DNA from: Sphingobium fuliginis
GTDB lineage: Bacteria; Pseudomonadota; Alphaproteobacteria; Sphingomonadales; Sphingomonadaceae
Direction: 5' to 3'
Assembly: GCF_004152845.1 (NCBI RefSeq)
Contig: NZ_SEON01000001.1
Location: 248,001-312,000, forward strand
DNA: 64,000 nucleotides
Shown here: piece by piece, positions 9,361 through 18,056 of the stretch
How the letters are laid out: each line of letters opens with the position of its first letter
Position numbering within the stretch: the first letter of the stretch is position 1
The notes under the pieces: model-generated
What the model was told of the DNA's origin: nothing
The model's input: the letters and a program-made list of their open reading frames with translations, nothing else
The model's database searches: none
Made by a program: the position numbers and the translations under genes

Positions 9361-10623
9361 ATGGGCGGGCCGCAGATCATCACGCTTGGCTGCCGCCTCA
9401 ACATCGCGGAGAGCGAGGCGATTCGAGAGATTATCGGCCGCGAGATGCCGAACGCGCAGGATGATCTGGTCGTCGTCAACAGCTGCGCCGTGACGGCAGA
9501 GGCCGTGCGCCAGAGCCGGCAGGCCATCCGCCGCGCCCGCCGCGACCGCCCCGGTGCGCGGATCATGGTGACGGGCTGCGCCGCGCAGACGGAGCCGGAA
9601 ACCTTCGCCGCCATGGCCGAAGTCGACGCGGTGATCGGCAATCGGGAAAAGATGCACCGGACATCCTATCTCCCGAACGGAGGAAGTGACCCGGTCAGGG
9701 TCTCCGACATCATGTCGGTCCGCGACACCGCTCCCCATATGGCCAGCGCCTTTGCAGAACATGCCCGCGCCTTCCTGGAGGTCCAGAATGGCTGCGACCA
9801 TCGCTGCACCTTCTGCATCATCCCCTATGGCCGGGGCAACAGCCGCTCCGTCCCGGCCGGCGCCGTCATCGACAAGGCCAGGGAACTGGTCGGTGCGGGT
9901 TACAGGGAAATCGTCCTCACCGGCGTGGACGTCACCAGCTACGGCCCGGACCTGCCGGGCGCGCCGTCGCTCGGCCTGCTGATCGAACGCATGCTGAAGG
10001 GGGTGCCCGACCTCCCCCGCCTGCGCCTTTCCTCGCTCGACAGCGTGGAGATCGACGAGCGGCTGTTCGACATCCTCGCCCATGAGCCGCGCATGATGCC
10101 GCATCTGCACCTGTCGCTCCAGGCGGGCGACGACATGATCCTGAAGCGCATGAAGCGCCGCCACAGCCGCGCCGACGCCGTGCGCATCGTGGAACGCCTC
10201 AGGGCCGCCCGTCCGGAGATCAGCATCGGCGCCGACATCATCGCCGGCTTTCCGACCGAGGACGACGCCATGTTCGAAAACAGCCTCAGGCTGGTCGAGC
10301 AATGCGCCATCGTCCATGGCCATGTCTTCCCCTATTCACCGCGCGCAAATACCCCGGCCGCCCGCATGCCGCAGGTGGAGCGGGCCACCATCAAGGCCCG
10401 CGCCGCCCGGCTGCGCGCCGCCTGCGGGGCGCAACGGGAACGCTGGCTCCAGAGCCTCATCGGTTCCACCCAATCCGTGCTGGTCGAACGCAACGGGCTT
10501 TCCGGACATGCCGAAAATTTCGCCCCGGTGCGTTTCGCGACCCCGCAATCGCCCTCCTCCATCGTCCATGCGACCATCACGGCCCTTGAGAATGGCGCGC
10601 TGATCGCGCAAGAGGCAGCGTGA
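9361..10623 (+). CDS. mtaB: tRNA t6A37 methylthiotransferase MtaB
   Basis: Radical-SAM enzyme converting t6A37 to ms2t6A37 in ANN-decoding tRNAs. 420 aa. The N-terminal UPF0004 domain has three cluster cysteines in LGCRLN, NSCAVT and TGCAAQ; the radical-SAM CxxxCxxC is CDHRCTFC at about residue 146; a C-terminal TRAM-like segment closes it. MGGPQIITLGCRLN fits MtaB better than MiaB or RimO. A longer in-frame start overlaps dapF and was rejected. Transcribed with dapF. Confidence 0.93.
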   Translation: MGGPQIITLGCRLNIAESEAIREIIGREMPNAQDDLVVVNSCAVTAEAVRQSRQAIRRARRDRPGARIMVTGCAAQTEPETFAAMAEVDAVIGNREKMHRTSYLPNGGSDPVRVSDIMSVRDTAPHMASAFAEHARAFLEVQNGCDHRCTFCIIPYGRGNSRSVPAGAVIDKARELVGAGYREIVLTGVDVTSYGPDLPGAPSLGLLIERMLKGVPDLPRLRLSSLDSVEIDERLFDILAHEPRMMPHLHLSLQAGDDMILKRMKRRHSRADAVRIVERLRAARPEISIGADIIAGFPTEDDAMFENSLRLVEQCAIVHGHVFPYSPRANTPAARMPQVERATIKARAARLRAACGAQRERWLQSLIGSTQSVLVERNGLSGHAENFAPVRFATPQSPSSIVHATITALENGALIAQEAA

Positions 10624-10640
10624 GAGACAATCATTTTTCC

Positions 10641-10730
10641 GTCATTCCCGCGCAGGCGGGAATCCATCTCCGGGCCGTTCCGCCTGGTGCACCCCATGGG
10701 AGATGGATCCCCGCCCGCGCGGGGATGATG
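10641..10730. repeat. Paired palindromic intergenic repeat (GTCATTCCCGC type)
   Basis: Two inverted units, GTCATTCCCGCGCAGGCGGGAAT and its partner ending in CCCCGCCCGCGCGGGGATGA, enclose a GAGATGGAT-matching inner stem. The arrangement matches the element at 11690-11770 on the other side of ftsY. Confidence 0.75.
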
Positions 10731-10743
10731 CTGGTGGATAGAC

Positions 10744-11676
10744 ATGGCTGAAACATCCTGGCGCGATCGCCTCTTCGGCGGCCTCAAGCGCACCTCCGAC
10801 AAGCTGGGCGAGAATCTCACCGGCCTCTTCTCCAAGGCCGCGCTCGACGAGCAGACACTGGACGAGATCGAGGAAGCGCTGATCGTCAGCGACCTCGGTC
10901 CCGCCATGGCCGCCCGCGTGCGCGACCGCCTGTCCGAAGGCCGCTACAACCGCGAACTGACCGAGGATTATCTGCGGGAGATCATCGCGGAGGAGATCGA
11001 GAAGGTTCTCGCCCCGGTCGCGCGCCCGCTGGAGATCGAGGCTTTTCCGCGCCCTCAGGTGATCCTGGTCATCGGCGTCAACGGTTCCGGCAAGACCACC
11101 ACCATCGCCAAGCTCGCCAACCTCTTCCTCGAACAGGATTATGGCGTGATGCTGGCGGCGGGCGACACCTTCCGCGCTGCCGCCATCGGCCAGCTCAAGG
11201 TCTGGGCGGAACGGCTCGGCATCCCCATCGTCGCGGGCAAGGAGGGCGGCGACGCGGCGGGCATCGTCTTCGACGCGGTGAAGCAGGCGACCGCCACCGG
11301 CATCGACGTGCTGATCGTGGACACGGCCGGGCGCCTGCAGAACAAGACCGAACTGATGGACGAGCTGGCCAAGATCCGCCGCGTGCTCGGCCGGTTGAAC
11401 CCGGCGGCGCCGCATGACGTTGTGCTGGTGCTGGATGCCACCACGGGACAGAATGCGTTGAGCCAGATCGAGGTCTTCAAGGAATTCGCGCAGGTGACGG
11501 GCCTCGTCATGACCAAGCTGGACGGCACGGCGCGCGGCGGCGTGCTGGTCGCCGCGGCGGAGAAATATCGCCTGCCGATCCATGCCATCGGCGTGGGCGA
11601 GAAGATCGAGGATTTGCGGCCGTTCGACCCGGGCGACATGGCGCGGGCGATCGCGGGAACCGCCTATGCGCGGTGA
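10744..11676 (+). CDS. ftsY: Signal recognition particle receptor FtsY
   Basis: SRP receptor GTPase at the inner membrane; partner of Ffh in co-translational targeting. 310 aa with the short N-terminal membrane-contact segment WRDRLFGGLKRTSDKLGENL, then N domain and G domain: GVNGSGKTTT (P-loop, about residue 119), AAGDTFRAAA, DTAGRLQ, TKLDGTARGG and AIGVGEKIEDL. The large acidic A domain of the enterobacterial protein is absent, as usual in alphaproteobacteria. Flanked on both sides by the same class of palindromic repeat. Confidence 0.97.
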   Translation: MAETSWRDRLFGGLKRTSDKLGENLTGLFSKAALDEQTLDEIEEALIVSDLGPAMAARVRDRLSEGRYNRELTEDYLREIIAEEIEKVLAPVARPLEIEAFPRPQVILVIGVNGSGKTTTIAKLANLFLEQDYGVMLAAGDTFRAAAIGQLKVWAERLGIPIVAGKEGGDAAGIVFDAVKQATATGIDVLIVDTAGRLQNKTELMDELAKIRRVLGRLNPAAPHDVVLVLDATTGQNALSQIEVFKEFAQVTGLVMTKLDGTARGGVLVAAAEKYRLPIHAIGVGEKIEDLRPFDPGDMARAIAGTAYAR

Positions 11677-11689
11677 TCGCTTCCCCTTC

Positions 11690-11770
11690 GTCATGCCGGC
11701 GCAGGCCGGCATCTCTGGCCTCCACGGCTCGACCCGGCCGCACGAGATCCCGGCTCCCGCCGGGATGACG
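11690..11770. repeat. Paired palindromic intergenic repeat (GTCATGCCGGC type)
   Basis: GTCATGCCGGCGCAGGCCGGCAT and a facing unit ending CCGGCTCCCGCCGGGATGAC enclose about 40 bp. Same layout as 10641-10730; together they bracket ftsY. Confidence 0.7.
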
Positions 11771-11782
11771 GAGTGAACATAT

Positions 11783-12433
11783 ATGGCTGACCCGAAAAAA
11801 CCGACCCATGGCGGCAATCTCAGCCTCGCGCTGGACTTCGGCCCTCTTCTCGTCTTCTTCCTGACCTATAAGGGCGCGGGCTGGCTCTGGGGGCCGGGCA
11901 ACCCCATCACCGCGATGATGTTCGGCACCGCCGCCTTCATGGCCGCCATCGTCGTCGCCGTGATCGTCTCGAAGGTGAAGCTCGGCCGCGTGTCGCCCAT
12001 GCTCTGGCTATCGGCGCTGCTGATCCTCTTCTTCGGCGGCCTCACCATCTATTTCCGCGACCAGAGCTTCATCCAGATCAAGCCGACCATCATCTACGCC
12101 TTCTTCGCGCTGATGCTGTTCGCGGGGCTGATGCGGGGCAAGGCGTTGCTTAAATATCTCCTCCAGGCGGCCTATGACGGCCTGACCGAGACCGGCTGGC
12201 GCAAGCTGTCGCGCAACTGGGCCCTTTTCTTCGTCGCCATGGCGCTCGCCAACGAAGTCATGCGACGGACCATGAGCTTCGATAGCTGGCTGGCCGTCAA
12301 GGTGTGGGGCGTGACCATCGTGTCGGTCGTCTTCGCTGCCGCCAACATCCCCATGCTGATGCGCCACGGCCTGGACCTGGGCGAAAAGCTGGACAGTGAC
12401 GAGATCGGTGAAACCACCCCGCCCCAGGGTTGA
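11783..12433 (+). CDS. YciB/IspZ-type inner-membrane septation protein
   Basis: 216 aa, five to six membrane helices. Family features are LALDFGPLLVFFLTYK near the start, the central KPTIIYAFFALMLFAGLMRGKALLKYLL and WALFFVAMALANEVMRRT. The YciB (intracellular septation protein A) family is linked to cell-envelope integrity and division; its molecular activity is unsettled. The start ATG at 11783 follows the repeat element directly. The acidic C-terminal tail LDSDEIGETTPPQG is soluble. Confidence 0.9.
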   Translation: MADPKKPTHGGNLSLALDFGPLLVFFLTYKGAGWLWGPGNPITAMMFGTAAFMAAIVVAVIVSKVKLGRVSPMLWLSALLILFFGGLTIYFRDQSFIQIKPTIIYAFFALMLFAGLMRGKALLKYLLQAAYDGLTETGWRKLSRNWALFFVAMALANEVMRRTMSFDSWLAVKVWGVTIVSVVFAAANIPMLMRHGLDLGEKLDSDEIGETTPPQG

Positions 12434-12605
12434 ATCGGCCGCCTAATTAAGATCGTTTCGCAATAGGCATATATCTGTTTTCATGGCCGCCGGGGGCGCA
12501 TATGGGAGGGGCGCGGAGGCGTCCACGCCCCGACAGGACCATTGAACCAATCGACCGCACCATCCGTTCTGCGGCCGACCCATAACGAACCCGAGGAGTT
12601 CCGCC

Positions 12606-13220
12606 ATGGCCTTTGTTCTTCCCCCCCTGCCCTATGCCAAGGATGCCTTTGGCGACATTCTGACCGCCGAAACCTTCGACTTCCACCATGGCAAGCACCA
12701 CAATGCCTATGTCGTGAAGGCCAATGAACTGGTCGCCGCCGACGCCTCGCTCCAGGGCAAGTCGCTGGTCGAGCTGATCAAGTCGTCCAAGGGCGGCCTG
12801 TTCAACCAGGTCGGCCAGATCTGGAACCACACTTTTTACTGGCAGTCGCTGTCGCCGATCAAGACCGCGCCGTCCGGCCAGTTGCTCGACCTCATCAACG
12901 AGGGTTTCGGCTCGGTCGACGCGCTGATCGAAAAGCTGAAGGCCGAAGCCGTCGGCCATTTCGCCAGCGGCTGGGCCGCGCTGATCCTGAAGGACGGGAA
13001 GCTGGAAGTTACCAGCTACCATGATGCGGACACGCCCGTCGCGCATGAGGGCCATCAGCCGTTGCTGATCCTCGATGTGTGGGAACATGCCTATTATATC
13101 GACTATCGCAACGCGCGCCCCAACTATGCCGACCGCGTCCTCAAGGAAGCGATCAATTGGGACTTCGCCGCGCAGAATCTGGACGGCCAGGGCGTCAGCC
13201 GCGCCGAACAGCCGGCCTGA
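12606..13220 (+). CDS. sodB: Superoxide dismutase, Fe type
   Basis: Cytosolic SOD dismutating superoxide. 204 aa. Metal ligands are visible: the first His in FDFHHGKHHNAY (about residue 27), the second in WNHTFYWQSL, and the Asp and His in DVWEHAYYIDY. The second-shell pattern and the ALILKDGKLEV context fit FeSOD or cambialistic SodB better than MnSOD; the cofactor is inferred from sequence class only. The SD is a GAGGAG-like run ahead of ATG 12606. The 172-bp upstream gap holds its promoter region. Confidence 0.96.
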   Translation: MAFVLPPLPYAKDAFGDILTAETFDFHHGKHHNAYVVKANELVAADASLQGKSLVELIKSSKGGLFNQVGQIWNHTFYWQSLSPIKTAPSGQLLDLINEGFGSVDALIEKLKAEAVGHFASGWAALILKDGKLEVTSYHDADTPVAHEGHQPLLILDVWEHAYYIDYRNARPNYADRVLKEAINWDFAAQNLDGQGVSRAEQPA

Positions 13221-13228
13221 ATGGAGGG

Positions 13229-13257
13229 CGCCCGCCGCGTGGATTGCGCGGCGGGCG
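13229..13257. terminator. Possible terminator hairpin after sodB
   Basis: CGCCCGCCGCG at 13229-13239 pairs perfectly with CGCGGCGGGCG at 13247-13257, 9 bp past the sodB stop. No U-run follows, so its efficiency as an intrinsic terminator is doubtful. Confidence 0.5.
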
Positions 13258-13343
13258 GACCGCTCAAGCCTTTGTGAAGTCCGCACAACTGTTTCTTAAC
13301 CCCGCGAGCGGAATATGCCGGGCGGGGACGAGGAAAGCGGTGC

Positions 13344-13781
13344 ATGGACCTCGACGAATTGCAGAAGCAGCATGATGAGATAGAGGCGATGGCCGCCCGC
13401 TTTCATCAGGCGATAGCGGACGAAAGCGTTCCGCAAAGGCTGGGCCCGCTGCGGTGGCAGTTCGCCCGCCTGCTGATGGCGCATCTGGCGCTGGAAGACC
13501 GGATTTTCTACCCCAATATGCAACGGCAGCCGCACGAAAAGCTGCGCGGCACCGCGGCGCGACTCGAAAGTGAAATGGCGCCCATCGCCAGTGACTTCGC
13601 CGCCTATATGACGCGTTGGAGCGATGATCGGATCGAACGCGAATGGGCGGATTTCTGCCGTGAAACCCGTGCCATCCTGGCCAGCATCCTGAACCGGCTG
13701 CACAAGGAAGAAGGGCTGCTGATGCCCTTGCTGTCCGACGCCGGGCTGATCGATTCGGCCCGGATCAGGCGCGCAGGCTGA
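13344..13781 (+). CDS. Hemerythrin-like (HHE cation-binding) protein
   Basis: 145-aa four-helix-bundle protein. Candidate di-iron ligands are H in LQKQHDEIEA (helix 1), H and E in LMAHLALEDRIFYP (helix 2), and H/E in LNRLHKEEGLLMPLL (helix 4), the usual layout of HHE domains. Members bind oxygen or participate in oxidative/nitrosative stress handling; proximity to sodB is compatible but not proof. It converges on the ferredoxin-like gene, with 2 bp between the stops. Confidence 0.88.
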   Translation: MDLDELQKQHDEIEAMAARFHQAIADESVPQRLGPLRWQFARLLMAHLALEDRIFYPNMQRQPHEKLRGTAARLESEMAPIASDFAAYMTRWSDDRIEREWADFCRETRAILASILNRLHKEEGLLMPLLSDAGLIDSARIRRAG

Positions 13782-13783
13782 AT

Positions 13784-14122
13784 TCAGCCTTCCTTTGCCG
13801 GAACCAAGCCCAACGCCTGGGCCAGTTCATCCAGATCGGCGCCCGGCCGCACCAGCAACCAGTCGCGCGATTTTGCACCGTCGACGACTGTGACCGCACC
13901 CTTGGGACAAATGCCGAGGCAATTGACCTCGACGATCCCAGCCGCCGCCTTGCGCCCCTTTTTCAGAGAAAGATGCCGGCGCAGCGCCCTGGCAAGCCGC
14001 TCGTCCCCGTCCCGGCCGAAACCGCCGTCCAGCTTCTTCGAACATTTGCGGCAGACCAGCACCGCATGATCCCAGTTCGACCGGACGCGATCCTTCAATC
14101 CGCCCGCTCCCGCGGTTTCCAC
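13784..14122 (-). CDS. Thioredoxin-fold [2Fe-2S] ferredoxin-like protein
   Basis: 112 aa. Cysteines CRKC near residue 24 and CLGIC near residue 68 make the CxxC...CxxxC pattern of the thioredoxin-like (2Fe-2S) ferredoxin family. Other features are the GIVEVNCLGICPKG context and a C-terminal LDELAQAL helix. Redox partner unknown. Its start overlaps the 3' end of the J-domain gene by 28 bp in another frame, so the two are cotranscribed. Confidence 0.85.
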   Translation of the reverse strand: METAGAGGLKDRVRSNWDHAVLVCRKCSKKLDGGFGRDGDERLARALRRHLSLKKGRKAAAGIVEVNCLGICPKGAVTVVDGAKSRDWLLVRPGADLDELAQALGLVPAKEG

Positions 14123-14643
14123 GTCCGCCGCTCCTCCACCGCCCGCAGCACTTCATAGGCAGCCTGGATCGTCTGGAAACGCACAGCCGCCTGCGCGTCG
14201 CCGGGCTTCACATCGGGATGATATTCCTTGGCAAGGCGGCGCCAGCTCTTCTTCACGGCCTCGAAATCGGCGTCGTCCTCCAGCTCCAGCGCCTGCAGCG
14301 CATGCAACTCGTCGCGCGAGCGGCTGCCGTCACCCGGCCCGCCCCAACCATGATAGGCGCTGTTCTGATAACCGCCCGCGTCACGCCGCTCGGCACGTTC
14401 GCGCTGCTCCCGCTCTTCCTGGTCCAGGCCCTGAAAATAGTCCCAGTTGCGGTTATATTCCGCTGCATGGTCGGTGCAGAAATACCAGCGTTCGCGGCTG
14501 TTGGGCGATTTGGGCGCGGGGCAGTCGCCCGGCCGGTCGCAGCCATGCCGGTCGCACAGGCGCACCTGCTGCGCCTCACGCGATGCGCCGTAGCTGCGCC
14601 AGCGGGGAAAGCCCCAGTCATTGGATCGGCTGCTTCTTGCCAT
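14095..14643 (-). CDS. J-domain protein with N-terminal Cys/His cluster
   Basis: 182 aa. The C-terminal 60 residues are a DnaJ domain (ALELEDDADFEAVKKSWRR, KEYHPDVKPGD with the essential HPD, AYEVL), implying a DnaK co-chaperone. The N-terminal half has CDRHGCDRPGDCPAPK and WYFCTDHAAEYN, a Cys/His-rich patch that could bind zinc. This architecture, J domain at the C-terminus, is a known alphaproteobacterial DnaJ-like group rather than DnaJ itself. Its client is unknown. Confidence 0.88.
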   Translation of the reverse strand: MARSSRSNDWGFPRWRSYGASREAQQVRLCDRHGCDRPGDCPAPKSPNSRERWYFCTDHAAEYNRNWDYFQGLDQEEREQRERAERRDAGGYQNSAYHGWGGPGDGSRSRDELHALQALELEDDADFEAVKKSWRRLAKEYHPDVKPGDAQAAVRFQTIQAAYEVLRAVEERRTWKPRERAD

Positions 14644-14706
14644 GGTTCCAAATTAGGCAGGCCGCAGGCGGAACACCACCCCGGCAGCCGATGAAATTGC
14701 CGTTAT

Positions 14707-14744
14707 TTTAAATCCTCCCCATCTGCCGATGGCGAGGATTTAAA
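14707..14744. terminator. Symmetric hairpin at the 3' side of rnpB
   Basis: TTTAAATCCTC (14707-14717) pairs with GAGGATTTAAA (14734-14744), with an inner CCATC/GATGG stem. It lies immediately 3' of RNase P RNA on the minus strand and before the J-domain gene, so it likely ends rnpB transcription. Confidence 0.7.
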
Positions 14745-14745
14745 T

Positions 14746-15131
14746 GCCAGAGGGCCTGTAAGCCGGGTTCTGTCCCCCTCTTGCGAAGGGTGGCGACCAT
14801 TCCTCTAGGGGACGGATCGCTCCGTCCCTCAAGCAACCAACCCGGGCGGTCTCAGCCGAAACTGGCCTAGCAGCCGAAACTGCGCGCCGCCCCTATTCGG
14901 TCTTGCTCCCGGTGGGGTTTACCGTGCCGCCTTGCGTTGCCGCAGGCGCGGTGCGCTCTTACCGCACCCTTTCAATTTCGCTGAGCCGAAGCTGTAGCGA
15001 CCTGCTTTCTGTTGCACTGTCCCTTGGATCACTCCAGCCGGCCGTTAGCCGGCACCGTCATTTCGTGGAGCCCGGACTTTCCTCGCCGTGGAAGTTACCC
15101 GCCACGCCGCGGCCGCCCGGCCCTCTGGCAG
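14746..15131 (-). ncRNA. rnpB: RNase P RNA, bacterial type A
   Basis: Catalytic RNA that removes 5' leaders from pre-tRNAs with protein RnpA. On the minus strand the conserved cores are visible: GAGGAAAGTCCGGGCTCC near 15090, CAGTGCAACAGAAAGCA near 15020, GAAAGGGTGCGGTAAGAGCGCACC near 14965 (only parts cited) and the 3' ACAGAACCCGGCTTA near 14763. The ends pair as P1 (GCCAGAGGGCC with GGCCCTCTGGC), which fixes the limits to within a few nt. A TGACGG-16-TATAGG promoter-like pair lies just upstream, between 15131 and 15165. Confidence 0.96.
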
Positions 15132-15188
15132 AGGGGCCTATACACAAATCCGGCGCCCCCGTCATCCCCGTTTGGGCGTCGTCCCCAT

Positions 15189-15893
15189 TCAGTCGTCGCC
15201 CATCGGCTTGGGCAGCAGCAACGCCAGCAGGATCGCCCGGCACTCGCCATCGATGATTCCATCGATCAGTTCGGGCCGGAAGCGCCGCTGGAACGCGACC
15301 ACCGCCGCCTGCGGCTCCGCAATGTCGTATCCGAAGCGCTCCAGCGCCAACATGAAGCCGCCGTCGCTCCAATGCGGGTCCATCAGATTCTTGGTCGGGC
15401 GCGGCAGGGCCAGCCGCAGACGCGCCAACTGGCCCCAGGGGAACAGTTCGCCGGGGTCCTGCTTGCGGGCCGGGGCGACGTCGCTATGCCCGACGATGTT
15501 GCCGCGGGTGATCCTGTGCCGCTGCACGATCTGGTGGATCAGCGGGATCAGCGATCCCATCTGCGCGTCCGGAAAGGGTCGATAGCCCCATTCATGCCCC
15601 GGATTGACAATCTCGATCCCGATGCTGGCCGAATTGATGTCGTCGATGCCGCGCCAATGGGCGCGGCCGGCATGCCAGGCGCGCTTTTCCTCATCCACCA
15701 TGCGGATGACCTGCCCATCCTCCGTCACGACATAATGAGCGGATACCTTGGATTCCGGGCTGGCGAGCCAGTTGATCGCGGTCGCGGCATCGGCCATCCC
15801 GGTATAGTGCAGCACCAGCATGGAAATCGGCAGGCTGCGCTCGTCAAAATTGGGCGACGGCGTGTCGATCATCGGGAAGTCGTTCATCGCCAA
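15189..15893 (-). CDS. N-acetylmuramoyl-L-alanine amidase (AmpD/Amidase_2 type)
   Basis: Hydrolyses the bond between N-acetylmuramic acid and L-alanine in peptidoglycan or anhydro-muropeptides. 234 aa without a signal peptide, which suggests a cytosolic recycling role. Zinc ligands of the Amidase_2 fold: H29 in LVLHYTG, H in RAWHAGRAHW, and the GHSDVAPARKQDPG segment. Residues 175-234 (FMLALERFGYDI, AVVAFQRRFRPELIDGIID) form a peptidoglycan-binding helix domain. It is separated from cheR by about 110 bp of non-coding sequence. Confidence 0.92.
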   Translation of the reverse strand: MAMNDFPMIDTPSPNFDERSLPISMLVLHYTGMADAATAINWLASPESKVSAHYVVTEDGQVIRMVDEEKRAWHAGRAHWRGIDDINSASIGIEIVNPGHEWGYRPFPDAQMGSLIPLIHQIVQRHRITRGNIVGHSDVAPARKQDPGELFPWGQLARLRLALPRPTKNLMDPHWSDGGFMLALERFGYDIAEPQAAVVAFQRRFRPELIDGIIDGECRAILLALLLPKPMGDD

Positions 15894-16001
15894 GGGCCAG
15901 TCACTCGCATTCGTCCGTCAGCGCCTTCGGGCGCGCGGACAGACCATGGCCGACAGCGGCAGACCAATCAAGCAGGGCGCGGTATTTTCCCGCCGGGACG
16001 A

Positions 16002-16910
16002 TCAGACCGCCCGGCGCATCGCTCCGCCCGATTGCGCCGCGGCGTCGGCGCGGCGTCCATAGCCGCCGCGGAATTCGGCATGGGGGACGAAATCCTCGCT
16101 ATGGCCGATCACCGTCTCGCCCGCGCCCAGCAGCAGGACAGAGCCCGCATGGCTGTGCCGGGCGAGAAGACGCAGCACGCTCTGGCGGCGTTCGGGCGTG
16201 AAGTAGAGAAGCACGTTGCGGCAGAGCAAAAGGTCATATTCGCCCTGGGGCGCATGCGCGTCGAACAGATTGTCGGTGCGGAAATCGATCATCTGGCGCA
16301 GAGCCGAATTGGCGCGCCAATCGTCGCCCGAAGGGTCGAACCATTTGAGCAGGTCCCCCACCGGCAGGCCCCGCTGCACGTCCATCTGCGTGAAGATGCC
16401 CGTCTTCGCCTGCGCTATGGCGGCGGTGGAAATATCGGTCGCCAATATCTCGATCCGCCAGCCGCGCCAGCGCGCCATGTCGTTGCAAAGCTGGATCGCC
16501 AGCGAATAGACCTCCTGCCCAGTCGAACAGCCCGCGCTCCAGATACGCAGCGTCCGGTCCGATCGCTGTGCATGGATGCGCGGCAGGATATGGCGGTGGA
16601 TCATGTCGAATATCTGGAGATCGCGGAAGAAGCTGCTCTCATTGTTGAGCAGCGCGTTGACCACGTCATTTTCCAGCATCGCATCCTTGTGCCCCATCAG
16701 CCGGGAGGCAAGTGCATCCATGTCGCTCAGCCCATGCGCCCGCAGCACCGGCTTCAGCGCCGTCTCCATCCGCCAGGCCCGGCTTTCGGACAGGATCTGA
16801 CCGGTGCGCGCTTCCAGCAGGCCGGAAAAGATGCGCGCCGCCCCGCGCATGGGATCGGCGGAGGAAACGGAGCCGGACAGGAGGGGGTCGGCCGAAGGGG
16901 GCAATGCCAT
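16002..16910 (-). CDS. cheR: Chemotaxis protein methyltransferase CheR
   Basis: Methylates receptor glutamates with S-adenosylmethionine, opposing CheB. 302 aa from the ATG at 16910, which overlaps the cheB stop as TGATG; the frame is open further upstream but inside cheB. N-terminal all-alpha domain (ISFF-like NNESSFFRD), SAM-binding WSAGCSTGQEVYSLA (GEE of most CheRs is GQE here), ILATDIS and DLLLCRNVLLYF. The C-terminus RGGYGRRADAAAQS lacks a receptor-tethering domain. Confidence 0.95.
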   Translation of the reverse strand: MALPPSADPLLSGSVSSADPMRGAARIFSGLLEARTGQILSESRAWRMETALKPVLRAHGLSDMDALASRLMGHKDAMLENDVVNALLNNESSFFRDLQIFDMIHRHILPRIHAQRSDRTLRIWSAGCSTGQEVYSLAIQLCNDMARWRGWRIEILATDISTAAIAQAKTGIFTQMDVQRGLPVGDLLKWFDPSGDDWRANSALRQMIDFRTDNLFDAHAPQGEYDLLLCRNVLLYFTPERRQSVLRLLARHSHAGSVLLLGAGETVIGHSEDFVPHAEFRGGYGRRADAAAQSGGAMRRAV

Positions 16911-17989
16911 CAGTTTCTGTTCTTTCCTCTTCGCGCCACGAAATCCATGATCGCATGGGGTTCCAGCAGGGCGCAGTTCAATCCTTCTCCGGCGACCGAT
17001 CCGGGCATGCCCCAGACCACGCTGCTCGCTTCGTCCTGCGCCACGATCCATCCGCCGGCCGCCACTATGTCCCGCGCACCGGCGGTGCCGTCCCGCCCCA
17101 TGCCCGTCAGCACCACGCCGGCCGCGCCCGCGCCATAGGCCTGGGCCATGCTGGCGAACATCGGGTCGACGCCGGGCAGATTGCCGGTCGGCGTGCGCTG
17201 CGGATTGAGCACGACGGACACCCGAGCATAAAGCCCCCGCCGAAGCTGGAGATTGGCGTCGCCCGGCGCGACATAGACGATGTCCGGGGCCAGCAACTCG
17301 CCCTGCTCCGCCACCTTGACGCGCAGGGACGTCATCCGCCCCAGTTGCTGGACGAAATAATGGGTGAAGCTGGCGGGGAGATGCTGGGTCAGCAGGATCG
17401 GCACGCCCAGCGGCGCGGCCAGACCCGCGAAAAGCTGTCCCAGGGCATGGATGCCGCCGGTCGATGCGCCGATGCCCAGGCAGGCGAGCGGCTGGGCCGC
17501 CTGCTCCGGATCGGCCCGCAGCGGCGGCCGGACCGCCACAGGCATGGCTTCGCCGCTGAACAGGCGCGATAGGCGGTCGATCAGGGCCTGGGGGAAGTGC
17601 TCACCGAAGCTGCCGCTTCCCGGCTTCGCCAATATGTCGCTCGCGCCCAGCGCCAGCGCTTCTACCGCCGCGGCGCTCCCCTCCTCGCAATTGCCCGACA
17701 GGATCACGACCTTGGCGCGCGGATTGGTCCGCAGGATCGCGGGCAGCGCCGTAAGACCGCTCTGTCCCGGCAATTCTATGTCGAGCAGGATCAGGTCGAC
17801 CTCATGGTCCCGCAAATAGCCCAGCGCATGTTCGGCGCTGTTGGTCTTGTGCGTGACGGAAAACCGCCGGTCGGCGTTCAATATCCGTTCGATGACCGTC
17901 CTGACCACGACCGAATCGTCGACGATCAGGGTACGCAGCGCCCTGTCCTCGTCGCGGCTGCTGGCCATGATCGGCACGTGAACGGTCAT
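16910..17989 (-). CDS. cheB: Chemotaxis protein-glutamate methylesterase/deamidase CheB
   Basis: Demethylates and deamidates receptors when phosphorylated by CheA. 359 aa: receiver domain (TLIVDDS, phospho-acceptor D70 in LILLDIELPG) and catalytic domain with the Ser-His-Asp set in GIGASTGG, LTQHLPASFT and GMGRDGTAG. The ATG at 17989 is used; another at codon 8 is possible. Translationally coupled to cheR. Confidence 0.95.
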   Translation of the reverse strand: MTVHVPIMASSRDEDRALRTLIVDDSVVVRTVIERILNADRRFSVTHKTNSAEHALGYLRDHEVDLILLDIELPGQSGLTALPAILRTNPRAKVVILSGNCEEGSAAAVEALALGASDILAKPGSGSFGEHFPQALIDRLSRLFSGEAMPVAVRPPLRADPEQAAQPLACLGIGASTGGIHALGQLFAGLAAPLGVPILLTQHLPASFTHYFVQQLGRMTSLRVKVAEQGELLAPDIVYVAPGDANLQLRRGLYARVSVVLNPQRTPTGNLPGVDPMFASMAQAYGAGAAGVVLTGMGRDGTAGARDIVAAGGWIVAQDEASSVVWGMPGSVAGEGLNCALLEPHAIMDFVARRGKNRN

Positions 17990-18056
17990 CGAGGGAAATC
18001 TTTCTGAACAAAATCGGGGAGGTCGGTCGAAGATCGCTCGATCCGAAGCGCTACGC

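Noticed and set aside
9361..10623. miaB or rimO for the radical-SAM methylthiotransferase
   Set aside because: The N-terminus, shorter length and dapF linkage match MtaB; RimO and MiaB have different leader motifs.
15012..17138. A 708-codon plus-strand open frame across rnpB, the amidase and cheR
   Set aside because: Overlaps RNase P RNA and two clear minus-strand genes; no recognisable protein.
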